Source: Leifsonia poae (GTDB lineage: Bacteria; Actinomycetota; Actinomycetes; Actinomycetales; Microbacteriaceae). From it: a DNA stretch of 64,000 nt. Made by a program: the position numbers and the translations under genes. Positions 45,186 to 53,737 of this stretch are shown here, in pieces. How positions within the stretch are numbered: the first letter of the stretch is position 1; every line of letters begins with the position of its first letter. The stretch spans positions 225,701 through 289,700 of the forward strand of contig NZ_BSEN01000003.1 in the NCBI RefSeq assembly GCF_027921845.1, given 5' to 3'. The notes under the pieces were generated by a model. It was not told where the DNA came from, did not search any database, and saw only the letters and a list, made by a program, of their open reading frames with translations.

Positions 45186-45921
45186 ACCATCCCGCGGGCT
45201 TTCGATACTTTCCGACGGGATCCGCCAGCTGGCTCCTGCGAAAATCACCCACCTCGAGTCGCTTCCACCAGTGCCGCCCTGCTCCTTCGACCGGGGTCCC
45301 CTTGAGCGCGCCCGCCGTCGGGTTCGTCGACGGATTGACGGTGCCGACGGGGACCCGTTGGCGGGCGAGACGCAGAGGAAGCTCGAGGTCGGAGTCGTTC
45401 GAGATGACGATGGCCGCGTCGACCCCGCCGCTCAAGACGTCGAAAAGCAGGTGAGACGCGACGTTCACGTCGGATCCCTTCTCTTCCCGTTTCCGCACGG
45501 TGGCCAGAATGATCGGATCGGCCGTGGCCTTGTCCCTGCCTCGACGAAGAGGGAGCTTCGAATCCCAGCTCTCGCCCGCGTCGACGTACAGGCTCGGACC
45601 GTAGGCTCCGCCGGGTTCCCTCACCAGCGGTGCTTCCTTCGCCCAAGAGACATAGCGACCCTCTGAGATCACATCGACCGCACCCGACTCGAGCAGCGCG
45701 CGAAGGTAGATGTTCTGGTCTGTGCTCGCACTGGGGCTGTCGATGGCGTCGACCCGTGCGGTGCAGTACACGATTCGATGCAGAGTCGACCCCGACCATG
45801 CCGCGTAGGGCCTCACCAGCTCGCGAACGTCCAACCATCGCCAACCCGGAGTCGACGTCCCGCAATGACTCCGCGCTCCGTAGTACAGGTTGTAGCCGTC
45901 GATGTATACCCCGATCCGCAT
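45184..45921 (-). CDS. NYN-domain (PIN-like) putative RNase
   Basis: A 245-aa protein opening with RIGVYIDGYNLYYGARS, the NYN signature with its first catalytic Asp, followed by KGSDVNVASHLLFDVLSGG and AAIVISNDSDLELPL, which supply the other conserved Asp residues of the PIN-like active site. The C-terminal ~60 residues are basic. NYN proteins are usually metal-dependent RNases. No antitoxin-like partner is adjacent. TAGGGT at 45928-45933 lies 6 nt upstream of the ATG. The stop overlaps the T tail of the opposite-strand terminator. Confidence 0.88.
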   Translation of the reverse strand: MRIGVYIDGYNLYYGARSHCGTSTPGWRWLDVRELVRPYAAWSGSTLHRIVYCTARVDAIDSPSASTDQNIYLRALLESGAVDVISEGRYVSWAKEAPLVREPGGAYGPSLYVDAGESWDSKLPLRRGRDKATADPIILATVRKREEKGSDVNVASHLLFDVLSGGVDAAIVISNDSDLELPLRLARQRVPVGTVNPSTNPTAGALKGTPVEGAGRHWWKRLEVGDFRRSQLADPVGKYRKPAGW

Positions 45922-45927
45922 GCCGTC

Positions 45928-45933
45928 ACCCTA
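45928..45933 (-). promoter_or_regulatory. Leaderless -10 element of the NYN gene
   Basis: On the minus strand TAGGGT with 6 nt to the ATG at 45921. Confidence 0.4.
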
Positions 45934-46009
45934 GCCACGCGGCCGCCCCACGTAGGCGCGATCGTCCGCGTTCGGTAGGGATCGAGTGGCGAACATGGGC
46001 GCACGGAAC

Positions 46010-46045
46010 GAGGGGCCCGGACCATCCCCCGGCCCGGGCCCCCTC
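46010..46045 (-). terminator. Hairpin terminator after the giant nuclease/nucleotidase gene
   Basis: GAGGGGCCCGG (46010-46020) pairs with CCGGGCCCCCTC (46034-46045) with one extra C, about 40 nt past the end of the minus-strand gene. Confidence 0.6.
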
Positions 46046-46084
46046 GCGTCATCGCACCGCTACGACGGCAGCGCTATCAGAGCG

Positions 46085-49000
46085 CTACCAGAGCAGCACC
46101 GGGAACGGCAGCGACGACGACGACTTCACCGCGTCCGATCCGCCGTAGACCGCCGTCAGCAGGTGAACGCCCGCCTTCAGCTTGGGCAGCGTGACCGTCG
46201 CCTTGCCGCCGTCGCCCGGCTTCAGGGTGATCGTGGCGATCGCCTTCGAGCCGTCGAAGACCACAACGGCTCCGGTGGCTTCGACGCCCTTGCCGGCCTT
46301 CACGTTCACCGTGTAGCGCAGCGTCGTGTTGTGGCTGCCCAGCACCGTGTTCGCCCAGCCGAGGGTGAGGCTCGAGACCTTGACCGGCGGGGTCACCGCG
46401 GCCACCTCGATCGGAACGCTCACCTTCGTGTCGGTCCCGGGAACCGCGATCGTCAGGGACTGCGTCCCCGAGATCCCGGACGGGATCGTGATCGACGCGG
46501 TCGCCCTGCCGACCTCGTCGGTGGTGTCCACGATGGCCGGGTCGATGCTCGCGGTGCCGACCACAGCATCCCCGATCGACAGCGACACCGAACCGGGCTG
46601 GGTGGCGGTGTCGCTGAACAGCAGCGACGACAGCCCGACCGAGACCGTCTCACCCGGCCGGTAGGCCGATCCGGATGCCGGAGCCGCGAGCTTCACGCCC
46701 ACCGCACGCTGCGCCGTGTCGGGCGAGGCGGTGGGGTTCGCCGTGAAGTAGTCGACCATCGACTGCAGGTCGATCTTGCCCGAGTCCTTCTTGTTCGTAC
46801 CGGCGCCCAGAGTGGTGAAGTTGTCACCGCCCGACGAGAGGAACGAGTTCACGACCACCGTGTGGGTGTCCGCGTCCGTCACCTCGGTTCCGTTCAGGAA
46901 CACGTGCGTGATGCGCGAGCCGGCTGCGGCCGACGGGTCGTATGTGTACGTCAGACCCTTCGAGACGCCGAGCTTGAGGAACGGGCGACTGGCGGCGGCC
47001 GGCTGCCACTGCTCCTCGAGCACCTGCTTGAGCTGCGCTCCGGTGAGCGTCTCCGTGACCAGGGTGTTCGCGAACGGCTGCACCGACGCGGCTTCCTGGT
47101 AGGTGACGTTGCCGTCCGGGTCGCCCGCCCCGCTCGAGGCGAACTTCAGGTCGGCGCGGAGGCCGCCCGGGTTCATCAGCGCGATCTCGGCGCCGGCGTC
47201 TTTCGCCGCCCAGAGCTGCACATCGGCCACGAAGTTGCCGAGCGTCGACTCGCCGCCGCGGTTCTCCGAGCCGTCGGTCTGGTGTGCACGGTTGAAGTCG
47301 CCGGTGATCTTTCCCACCGAAACCGAACCGAGCTGCTTGGCGACGGCCACCGCATCCGCGACGATCGCTGCGACGGCGGGGTCGGCCGGATAGAGCGGCT
47401 TGCCCGCGGCGTCGTTCAGCGGGAGGAGCTCGCTCGAGAACGAGGCGATCTTCTTCGTCTGCGGGTCGATGCTCAGCGCGATGTGGCCGAGCTTCTCGCC
47501 GTACTGCCCCGCCTGGATCACCGGACGCGTGCGGTCGGTGCCCGGAATCGCCACCTCGTGCGTGTACGCCTGGTGCGTGTGGGCCGACACGATCGCGTCG
47601 ATGTCCGCGTTGGCGCCGGTGACGATCTTTCCGAAGGCCGAGTCGTTGGTGGAGTCGGCGAGCGCCGGAGTGGCCGCCCCCTCGTGCACCAGCAGAACGG
47701 TCACGTCCGCCTCGCCGTTGGACGGGTCACCGTCGCGCAGCTGCGTGGCAACGGCGTTCACCGAAGCGGTCACATCGCGCACGTCGACTCCGGCGATGCC
47801 GGCAGGGGTGACCAGGGATGGCAGCTCGTTCGTGACGGCTCCGATGAAACCGATCCGGATGCCGTCGACCGTCTTCACCGCGTACTGGTCGAACGTGGGC
47901 GTGTTCGTGCCCTTGTTGAAGACGTTCGCCGCCAGGTACGGGAACTTCGCGGCTGGGATGACCCGGCCCGTGATGTCCGCGACGCCCTGATCGAACTCGT
48001 GGTTGCCGAGCGCGCTCACGTCGAGCTTCATCGCGTTGAGGGCGTCGAGGGTCGGCTTGTCCTTCTGGATGAACGAGGTGAAGGTCGAGGCGCCGATATT
48101 GTCGCCGCCCGACACGAACAGCGTGTTCGGGTTCTTCGCCCGGAACTGGTTCACCGCGCCCGCCAGCACGGCAGCGCCTCCGGATGCCCCGCTCGCCTCG
48201 AGACGACCGTGGAAGTCGTTGATGGTGAGCAGATCGACCGCGACCGGAGCATCCTTCTCGGTGATCCCGACCTTGATCGGGTTGTGGTCGCTCGCCCGGA
48301 ACGGGGTTCCTGCCTCGGCCGCGCCGAACGCGTAACCGCGGTCGGACCACTCCGGAGCGTTGATGTCCCACACCCCGGCGCCGGCGACGCTGGCCGCGAG
48401 CTCGGGAGTCGCGAGAGCGTGGTCGAGCGAGCCGACCTCACCGTTGAAGCTGTAGGTGTAGTGGCCCTTCGCCTTGGCCGAGACGAGGTCGACGAGTCCG
48501 GCCGACGTGAAGACGTCGATCGGGTCTTCCTTCGTGTAGGCGTTGAAGTCACCGAGGAGCAGCACGTTCTTGCTGCCGCTCGACTGCTCCAGCTGCCCGA
48601 CGAGACCGAGCACGCTCTTGGCCTGCGCGACGCGGTCGGCGTTGAACTGGCCCTGCCCGTCGGCCGGCTCGGTGCCGTCGCCGCTCTTGGACTTGAGGTG
48701 GTTCACGACGACCGTCAGCGTCTTGGCGCCCGCCTTGAACGTCTGCGCGATCGGCTCGCGGGCGTTGCCCCACACCGACTCATCGATGACGGTCGTGCTG
48801 TCTCCCACGCGGCTGACCGCTGCCTTCTTGTAGATGATGGCCGTGGTGATCACGTCTGTGGTGTCGACGGCGCCGGCGAGCGCGGCCGGTGTCGGCACGT
48901 AGGCCCAGACGTCCGAACCGGCGGCCGCGTTGAGCCCGGAGACCAGGTCGGCGAGGGCGGAGTCGACCGGCTTGCCGAAGTGAATCGAGTTCTCGATCTC

Positions 49001-50140
49001 CTCCAGCGTCACGATGTTGGCTCCGAGCGCGTTGATCGCCGCGACCTCTTTGGACTTCTGCAGCTGGAACTGCTCCGCCGTCTTCGCGCCGCGGGCGAGC
49101 GCGTTCTCGCTCTGCAGCGTGGTGAAGTAGTTCTCGACGTTGAAGGAGGCGACCGCGAAGTCGCCGCCGACGGTCGGGGCGGCATCCGGGCGCGGGTTGG
49201 TCGACTCGAAGGTCGGCTTGGCGGCGGCGGGGCTCGCGTCGTTGATCGGCGTGGTCGGCTGCAGGCGCCAGTCGTCGAAGCCGTAGTTCAGCACGTACGG
49301 CTTCGCCGGGAAGTCGACGGTGTCGCCGTTGCGCACCACCGTGTTCTTGGTGAAGTAGGGCTGGTCGCCGGGGTGGTCCTTGTTCGAGATCTGGATGTTG
49401 TAGCCGTCGTCGAGCAGGATGCGGTCGGCCAGGTTGGCCTTCGCGATCGCGTCGGCCGCGGCTCCCGGCCGCTCGGTCTCCGTACTCTTCACCAACGGGG
49501 CGTCGCCGGCCGACAGCCAGAGCGTGCCGTAGTTGTAGAGCTGGTGGCTCGATGCGACCTTGTACGTGCCGGTCGGCTCGACGAGCATGCTCTCGAACTG
49601 TTCACGGTCGGTACCGCGAACGGTGTCGGGCAACGGCGTCGCTGCCGGGACTCCCACGCCAGCGGTCACGAGTTCGACCGCACCCGCGGCCGACGCCGTG
49701 ATCTGGGTCTGCCCGAAGTATTCGCTCACCTTTCCGGTGACGGTCACCAGGTCGCCGATGGCGACTCCGGGATTGGCCGTGTTGAGGAACACGAACACGC
49801 CGTCGGAGACACCGGGGGTCGCATCCGTCGCTCCGCCGCTGCCCTGGGTCTGGATGAAGATGCCCTTGTATCCGCCGACGCGGTGGTCCGCCGTGACGAC
49901 GCCCTGCACCGTGACCGTCGAGCCGTTCAGGGGGCTGACGTCGCCGGCTCCCTGCACCTCGGCGATCGTGTTGGTCGGGGTCGCGGCGAGCGCGGGCGAC
50001 GCCGTGATGGCGCCGAACCCGAGCGCGGCGGCCGTCGCGATGGCGAGGCCCGCCGCGAGTCGGCGGCGGCGGCGCGGTGCGGCCACGGCCGCCTCCCGCG
50101 TTCCGCCCGGAGGCGTGGATGTAGTGGAGCGTTGCAGCAT
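46085..50140 (-). CDS. Secreted ExeM/NucH-type nuclease fused to a 5'-nucleotidase, with Ig-like tail
   Basis: A 1351-aa exported protein. A signal peptide (RRRRRLAAGLAIATAAALGFGAI, cleaved after ASPALA) precedes an OB-fold-like region (about 55-190). An endonuclease/exonuclease/phosphatase domain (about 325-617; FAVASFNVENYF at the start, ASDHNPI at the end) follows. Next is a metallophosphoesterase (about 635-900; LLTINDFHGRLE, SGGDNIGAS, ALGNHEFDQG, AHTHQAY) and its 5'-nucleotidase C-terminal domain (about 930-1135, NPGGLRADL). Two Ig/Big-like repeats end the chain. Both enzymatic parts look intact, so it could degrade external DNA and then dephosphorylate nucleotides for phosphate or nucleoside recovery. 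No sortase motif is present. Confidence 0.93.
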   Translation of the reverse strand: MLQRSTTSTPPGGTREAAVAAPRRRRRLAAGLAIATAAALGFGAITASPALAATPTNTIAEVQGAGDVSPLNGSTVTVQGVVTADHRVGGYKGIFIQTQGSGGATDATPGVSDGVFVFLNTANPGVAIGDLVTVTGKVSEYFGQTQITASAAGAVELVTAGVGVPAATPLPDTVRGTDREQFESMLVEPTGTYKVASSHQLYNYGTLWLSAGDAPLVKSTETERPGAAADAIAKANLADRILLDDGYNIQISNKDHPGDQPYFTKNTVVRNGDTVDFPAKPYVLNYGFDDWRLQPTTPINDASPAAAKPTFESTNPRPDAAPTVGGDFAVASFNVENYFTTLQSENALARGAKTAEQFQLQKSKEVAAINALGANIVTLEEIENSIHFGKPVDSALADLVSGLNAAAGSDVWAYVPTPAALAGAVDTTDVITTAIIYKKAAVSRVGDSTTVIDESVWGNAREPIAQTFKAGAKTLTVVVNHLKSKSGDGTEPADGQGQFNADRVAQAKSVLGLVGQLEQSSGSKNVLLLGDFNAYTKEDPIDVFTSAGLVDLVSAKAKGHYTYSFNGEVGSLDHALATPELAASVAGAGVWDINAPEWSDRGYAFGAAEAGTPFRASDHNPIKVGITEKDAPVAVDLLTINDFHGRLEASGASGGAAVLAGAVNQFRAKNPNTLFVSGGDNIGASTFTSFIQKDKPTLDALNAMKLDVSALGNHEFDQGVADITGRVIPAAKFPYLAANVFNKGTNTPTFDQYAVKTVDGIRIGFIGAVTNELPSLVTPAGIAGVDVRDVTASVNAVATQLRDGDPSNGEADVTVLLVHEGAATPALADSTNDSAFGKIVTGANADIDAIVSAHTHQAYTHEVAIPGTDRTRPVIQAGQYGEKLGHIALSIDPQTKKIASFSSELLPLNDAAGKPLYPADPAVAAIVADAVAVAKQLGSVSVGKITGDFNRAHQTDGSENRGGESTLGNFVADVQLWAAKDAGAEIALMNPGGLRADLKFASSGAGDPDGNVTYQEAASVQPFANTLVTETLTGAQLKQVLEEQWQPAAASRPFLKLGVSKGLTYTYDPSAAAGSRITHVFLNGTEVTDADTHTVVVNSFLSSGGDNFTTLGAGTNKKDSGKIDLQSMVDYFTANPTASPDTAQRAVGVKLAAPASGSAYRPGETVSVGLSSLLFSDTATQPGSVSLSIGDAVVGTASIDPAIVDTTDEVGRATASITIPSGISGTQSLTIAVPGTDTKVSVPIEVAAVTPPVKVSSLTLGWANTVLGSHNTTLRYTVNVKAGKGVEATGAVVVFDGSKAIATITLKPGDGGKATVTLPKLKAGVHLLTAVYGGSDAVKSSSSLPFPVLLW

Positions 50141-50332
50141 TGTCGGAAATCCCCTTCACGAATCAATGTGTGGGCGGCACGCGGAAAACCGGGGGGCGCG
50201 CCGTTGCGCCTGCCCGGCATGGCCCCCTTTCGGGGGCGCACGGGTGAAACTATAGGTCTACCTCCGACGGGCACGCCAGGGCGTCTCGAAAATGTCGTGT
50301 GCTCTTAAGTTGGTGGACACCTGGGGCGTATC

Positions 50333-51481
50333 GTGACGCTCGTGACGGACGCCGACCGGGATGCCTCGAGTGAGCAGTCGCCACGACAGCGCCTGTGGCA
50401 CGCGTCCCGCTCAGCGACCAGGTTGCTCTCCAACGAGCGTCCGTCCGCCCTCGCGGAGCGCCTCGCTGCTCTCGCCGCCTCGCCGAACGCGTCCACCGGC
50501 GAACCGGTGGACACCTACGGCGGCGGCATCGTGGAGCGACTGGAGAGCCGGGTGGCAGGGCTCCTGGGCAAGCCGGCCGCGCTGTGGTTCCCGTCCGGGA
50601 CCATCGCCCAGCAGGCGATGCTGCGCGTGTGGGCAGCGCGAGCCGGCACGTCCAGGGTCGCCGTGCATCCCCTGCATCACACCCAGGTCAACGAAGAAGG
50701 AGCGTTCACCGCTCTGAGCGGTCTCGAGCCGGTGCTCCTCACGACCGACCCGCGACAGCCGACGGCGGACGACCTCGCCGAGACACCTGGACCGCTCGCG
50801 GCCGCTGTCGTCGAACTTCCGATGCAGGAGCTCGGCTACGTCCTCCCCACCTGGGAGGAGTACGAACGCTTCGCCGCCGTCGCGCGTGAGCGCTCGGTTC
50901 CTGTGCACGTCGACGGCGCGCGGCTCTGGGAGTCCCAGCACCACTTCGCACGATCCGCCGCAGAGATCGCGGCACTGGCGTCATCGGTCTACGTGTCGAT
51001 GTACAAGGGGGTCGGCGGCCTCTCGGGCGCGCTGGTGGCGAGCGACGCCGACGCCGTCGAGGAGGCGCGCGTCTGGCGGACGCGCTATGGCGGCGACCTC
51101 TTCCAGCAGTTCCCGGCGATCGTCGCGGCGCTCGACGGGCTGGATGGCCGCCTCGACCGGATGCCCGTGTGGGCTCGGCAGGCTGCCGTGATCGCCGAGG
51201 GGCTCTCGTCACTCCCGCACCTCACCGTGACGCCGAACCCGCCGCACATCTGCGAGTTCTGGGTGTATGCCGACCTGCCGCCCGACGCGCTCAACCGTGC
51301 CGTACTCGAGCACCTCGAGGCGGTGGGCGAACGATGGGTGCACGGCTGGTGGCCGGACGACGACGGCCGGGCGGTCGCCGAGGTCACGGTGCGCGATGCC
51401 GCACTGAGCTGGACCGCCGAGGACGTCGAACGTGCCGGCCGCAGTGTCCTGCAGCGGGCGGCAGACCTCAGCGCTCCCTGA
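50333..51481 (+). CDS. PLP-dependent beta-eliminating lyase / threonine aldolase-like protein
   Basis: A 382-aa fold-type I PLP enzyme related to low-specificity threonine aldolases. DTYGGGIVERLESRVAGLLGKPAALWFPSGTIAQQ is the N-terminal signature, VPVHVDGARLWES contains the PLP-contacting Asp, and SMYKGVGGLSGALV carries the Schiff-base Lys. It probably cleaves a beta-hydroxy amino acid such as allo-threonine. The GTG at 50333 is used; the upstream region also holds the promoter of the divergent nuclease gene. Confidence 0.9.
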   Translation: MTLVTDADRDASSEQSPRQRLWHASRSATRLLSNERPSALAERLAALAASPNASTGEPVDTYGGGIVERLESRVAGLLGKPAALWFPSGTIAQQAMLRVWAARAGTSRVAVHPLHHTQVNEEGAFTALSGLEPVLLTTDPRQPTADDLAETPGPLAAAVVELPMQELGYVLPTWEEYERFAAVARERSVPVHVDGARLWESQHHFARSAAEIAALASSVYVSMYKGVGGLSGALVASDADAVEEARVWRTRYGGDLFQQFPAIVAALDGLDGRLDRMPVWARQAAVIAEGLSSLPHLTVTPNPPHICEFWVYADLPPDALNRAVLEHLEAVGERWVHGWWPDDDGRAVAEVTVRDAALSWTAEDVERAGRSVLQRAADLSAP

Positions 51482-51542
51482 GGCATCCGGCCCATCGCGG
51501 CACGCAGACAGGATCGCCCGTACCCGCAGCCGCCCACGCTGC

Positions 51543-51548
51543 TACGCT
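51543..51548 (+). promoter_or_regulatory. Leaderless -10 element of the DHFR-like gene
   Basis: TACGCT with 6 nt to the ATG at 51555; no ribosome site is seen. Confidence 0.45.
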
Positions 51549-51554
51549 CAGCGC

Positions 51555-52121
51555 ATGCGTCGCTTGATCGTCACGGAGTTCATGACGCTCGACGGAGTCG
51601 TCGAGGCGCCCGGCGGCGAGCCCACGCATCCGCACTCCGGCTGGACCATGCCGTTCAGCACTCCCGAGCTCCGCGAGTTCAAGCTGCGGGAGGTGCTCGA
51701 GGCCGAGTCCCTGCTGCTCGGCCGCAAGACGTACGAGCAGTTCGTCGAGGCGTGGCCGGAACGCGAGGGCACGTTCGCCGACAAGATGAACCGGATGCCC
51801 AAGCACGTCGTCACCGCGTCGACGGAACCGCTCGGCTGGAACGCGACGCGCGTCGAAGGCGATGTGCGGGCGGCGATCGGCGACCTCAAGGCGGGCGACG
51901 GCGGCCCGATGCTCGTCGCCGGCAGCGCCACGCTGGCGAAATCCCTGCTGGTCTGGGGACTGGTCGACGAACTCCGCCTTCTCGTCTATCCCGTGATCGT
52001 CGGCGGCGGGCTCCGGATGTTCCCCGACGACCGGGCCAAGGCCGAGCTCCGGCTCGCCCAGCTCGAGGAGTTCGACAGCGGCGCGGTGCTGCACCGCTAC
52101 CTCTTCAACCGCACCGCATGA
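51555..52121 (+). CDS. Dihydrofolate reductase family protein (RibD C-terminal-like)
   Basis: A 188-aa reductase of the RibD-C/DHFR-like fold: LIVTEFMTLDGVVEAPGG at the start, ESLLLGRKTYEQF, the NADPH-binding MLVAGSATLAKSLL, and VDELRLLVYPVIVGGGLRMFP. Such proteins are common in actinobacteria and their substrates are mostly unknown. The ATG at 51555 fits the family start although the frame continues upstream. The stop overlaps the EamA gene by 4 nt. Confidence 0.9.
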   Translation: MRRLIVTEFMTLDGVVEAPGGEPTHPHSGWTMPFSTPELREFKLREVLEAESLLLGRKTYEQFVEAWPEREGTFADKMNRMPKHVVTASTEPLGWNATRVEGDVRAAIGDLKAGDGGPMLVAGSATLAKSLLVWGLVDELRLLVYPVIVGGGLRMFPDDRAKAELRLAQLEEFDSGAVLHRYLFNRTA

Positions 52122-52981
52122 TCACCGCGGTTCTCGGGCTCCTCGGAGCCCTGGTGTACGGGTCTGCCGACTTTCTGGGCGGCCTGGCGTCCCGGCGCAT
52201 CAGTCCCCTGCGGGTGACCGCGATCGGCGCCGTGACCGGGCTGGCGGCACTGCTGGTGGCGCTGCCGTTCTTCGGGGGCGTCTGGTCGGCCGCCGCCATC
52301 GGCTGGGGCGTTCTCTCGGGCGTGACCGGCGCGATCGCCATCTCGCTGCTCTACGCCTGCCTCGCGATCGGGCCGATGAGCATCCTGTCACCGCTGACCG
52401 CGCTGATCTCGGCCATCGTTCCGACCACCTGGGGGCTGCTCGGCGGCGAGACGTTCGAGCCGAGCGGATATGTGGCGATCGGGATCGCCCTGGTCGCCGT
52501 CGTGCTCGTGGGTTTCGTGCCGGAGAAGGGGGCTGTGCGGCCGAGCCTGCGCGGCATCCTGATGGCGATCGGGTCGGGCGCGATGATCGGCGCGTTCCTC
52601 ATCATCATCGATCAGACGCCCGACGACTCGGGGCTGGTGCCGCTGGTGTTCAACCGCGGCGTCAACGGGGCGATCATGTTCGCCGTCGTCGGCGTGCTCG
52701 CGTTCGTCGCGCGGAGGCGCGGCACCACGAGCCAGACTCCCGGATGGCGTCCCGGGCTGATGCTCGCGGTGGCGTGCGGCCTCGTCGACACGGCGGCGAA
52801 CATCCTGCTGCTGGTGGGCATCCGCCTGGGCGATCTGACCGTCATGTCGGTGCTCACGGCGCTCTACCCGGCGGGCACGATCCTGCTCGCGGCCATCGTG
52901 CTCAAAGAGCGCGTCGCGCCGGTGCAGCGGGTCGGCCTGGCGCTGGCCGTCTCGGCCGCGGGAATGCTCGCCATCGCGTAG
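52118..52981 (+). CDS. EamA/DMT-family transporter
   Basis: A 287-aa membrane protein with about ten hydrophobic segments in two homologous EamA halves (first: VLGLLGALVYGSADFLGGLASRRISPLRV; second: GLMLAVACGLVDTAANILLLVGIRLGDL). It is a drug/metabolite exporter candidate of unknown substrate. The ATG at 52118 overlaps the previous stop (ATGA), so it is coupled to the DHFR-like gene. Confidence 0.9.
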   Translation: MITAVLGLLGALVYGSADFLGGLASRRISPLRVTAIGAVTGLAALLVALPFFGGVWSAAAIGWGVLSGVTGAIAISLLYACLAIGPMSILSPLTALISAIVPTTWGLLGGETFEPSGYVAIGIALVAVVLVGFVPEKGAVRPSLRGILMAIGSGAMIGAFLIIIDQTPDDSGLVPLVFNRGVNGAIMFAVVGVLAFVARRRGTTSQTPGWRPGLMLAVACGLVDTAANILLLVGIRLGDLTVMSVLTALYPAGTILLAAIVLKERVAPVQRVGLALAVSAAGMLAIA

Positions 52982-53046
52982 CGCGGGCGCATCCCCTCCA
53001 TAGCGGGCGTGCCTCCTGTGCAGAGACCGCAGATCCCCGCATCCGC

Positions 53047-53076
53047 TTGTAAGGGTTACCTAACCTCGCTTACGCT
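53047..53076 (+). promoter_or_regulatory. Promoter with DtxR/IdeR-like iron box upstream of the ECF transporter operon
   Basis: TTGTAA (53047-53052), an 18-nt spacer and TACGCT (53071-53076) form a candidate promoter. Within it, TAAGGGTTACCTAACCTCG (53050-53068) matches 13 of 19 positions of the DtxR/IdeR consensus TTAGGTTAGCCTAACCTAA by hand alignment, with the half CCTAACCT perfect. Iron-dependent repression is inferred. Confidence 0.55.
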
Positions 53077-53113
53077 GAGGTGGTAACGCCCGTCGTCCGA
53101 CGCGAAAAGGCCC

Positions 53114-53737
53114 ATGAAGAACACCAGCACCCGCCTCCTGCTCACCTGCGCCGCCATCGGGGTGGCAGGCGGCATCGTGTTCTCGATCAGCGCTTACGTC
53201 TCCGGCACCCTGGCGGCTGCCGCCCCGATGTTCTACGGCGCGGTCATCGGCGTGTACTTCCTGCCGGGAGTGATCGCCCAGGCTCTGTTGCGGCGCGGCG
53301 GTGTCGCCCTCATCACCTCGGTCATCGCCGGGCTGGTCTCCGTGCCGTTCCAGCCCATCGGTTTCGCCGCCGTGATGGCCGCCGGGTCGATCGGCCTGCT
53401 GCAGGAGATCCCGTTCGCGATCACGCGCTACCGCTACTGGCGCGCCTGGCTGTTCTACGTCGCCGTCACGATCGCAGGACTCATCTTCGGCATCGGTGTC
53501 TACCTCGCGCAGGGGGCGGAGCAGAGCCAGCCCTGGGTGCAGGTTCTGCACATCGGGCTGTTCGTGCTGAGCCCGGTCTTCTTCACCTGGGTGGGCCGCG
53601 CCGTCGCCGCCGGACTCGACCGCACCGGAGCCGGGCGTGGCCTGCAGCTGCCGATCGTGCGTACACGGCAGCCCCGCAGCACCGACTCGGATGCCCCCAC
53701 CAACGCCGACTCCGGCGCGGGCACCTCCACCCGTTGA
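53114..53737 (+). CDS. ECF transporter substrate-binding (S) component, YkoE-like
   Basis: A 207-aa membrane protein with about five or six helices. GIVFSISAYVSGTLAAAAPMFYGAVIGVYFLPGVIAQALLRR and PFQPIGFAAVMAAGSIGLLQEIPF resemble YkoE-type S components. The last ~35 residues are hydrophilic and Thr/Ala/Asp-rich. It is followed by a dual ATPase and a T component in the YkoE-YkoD-YkoC order, each overlapping by 4 nt. B. subtilis YkoEDC handles thiamine precursors, but the siderophore gene at the operon end and the iron box suggest a different cargo here. Confidence 0.85.
   Translation: MKNTSTRLLLTCAAIGVAGGIVFSISAYVSGTLAAAAPMFYGAVIGVYFLPGVIAQALLRRGGVALITSVIAGLVSVPFQPIGFAAVMAAGSIGLLQEIPFAITRYRYWRAWLFYVAVTIAGLIFGIGVYLAQGAEQSQPWVQVLHIGLFVLSPVFFTWVGRAVAAGLDRTGAGRGLQLPIVRTRQPRSTDSDAPTNADSGAGTSTR

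Noticed and set aside
50249-50254. Minus-strand TATAGT as the promoter of the nuclease gene
   Set aside because: The -10 match is good, but no acceptable -35 lies at the right distance and the leader would be long, so it was not listed as a feature.
45986-50308. Giant plus-strand open frame opposite the nuclease/nucleotidase gene
   Set aside because: Low-complexity Arg/Val/His/Asp composition with no ribosome site or recognisable domain. The minus-strand protein has intact catalytic motifs.
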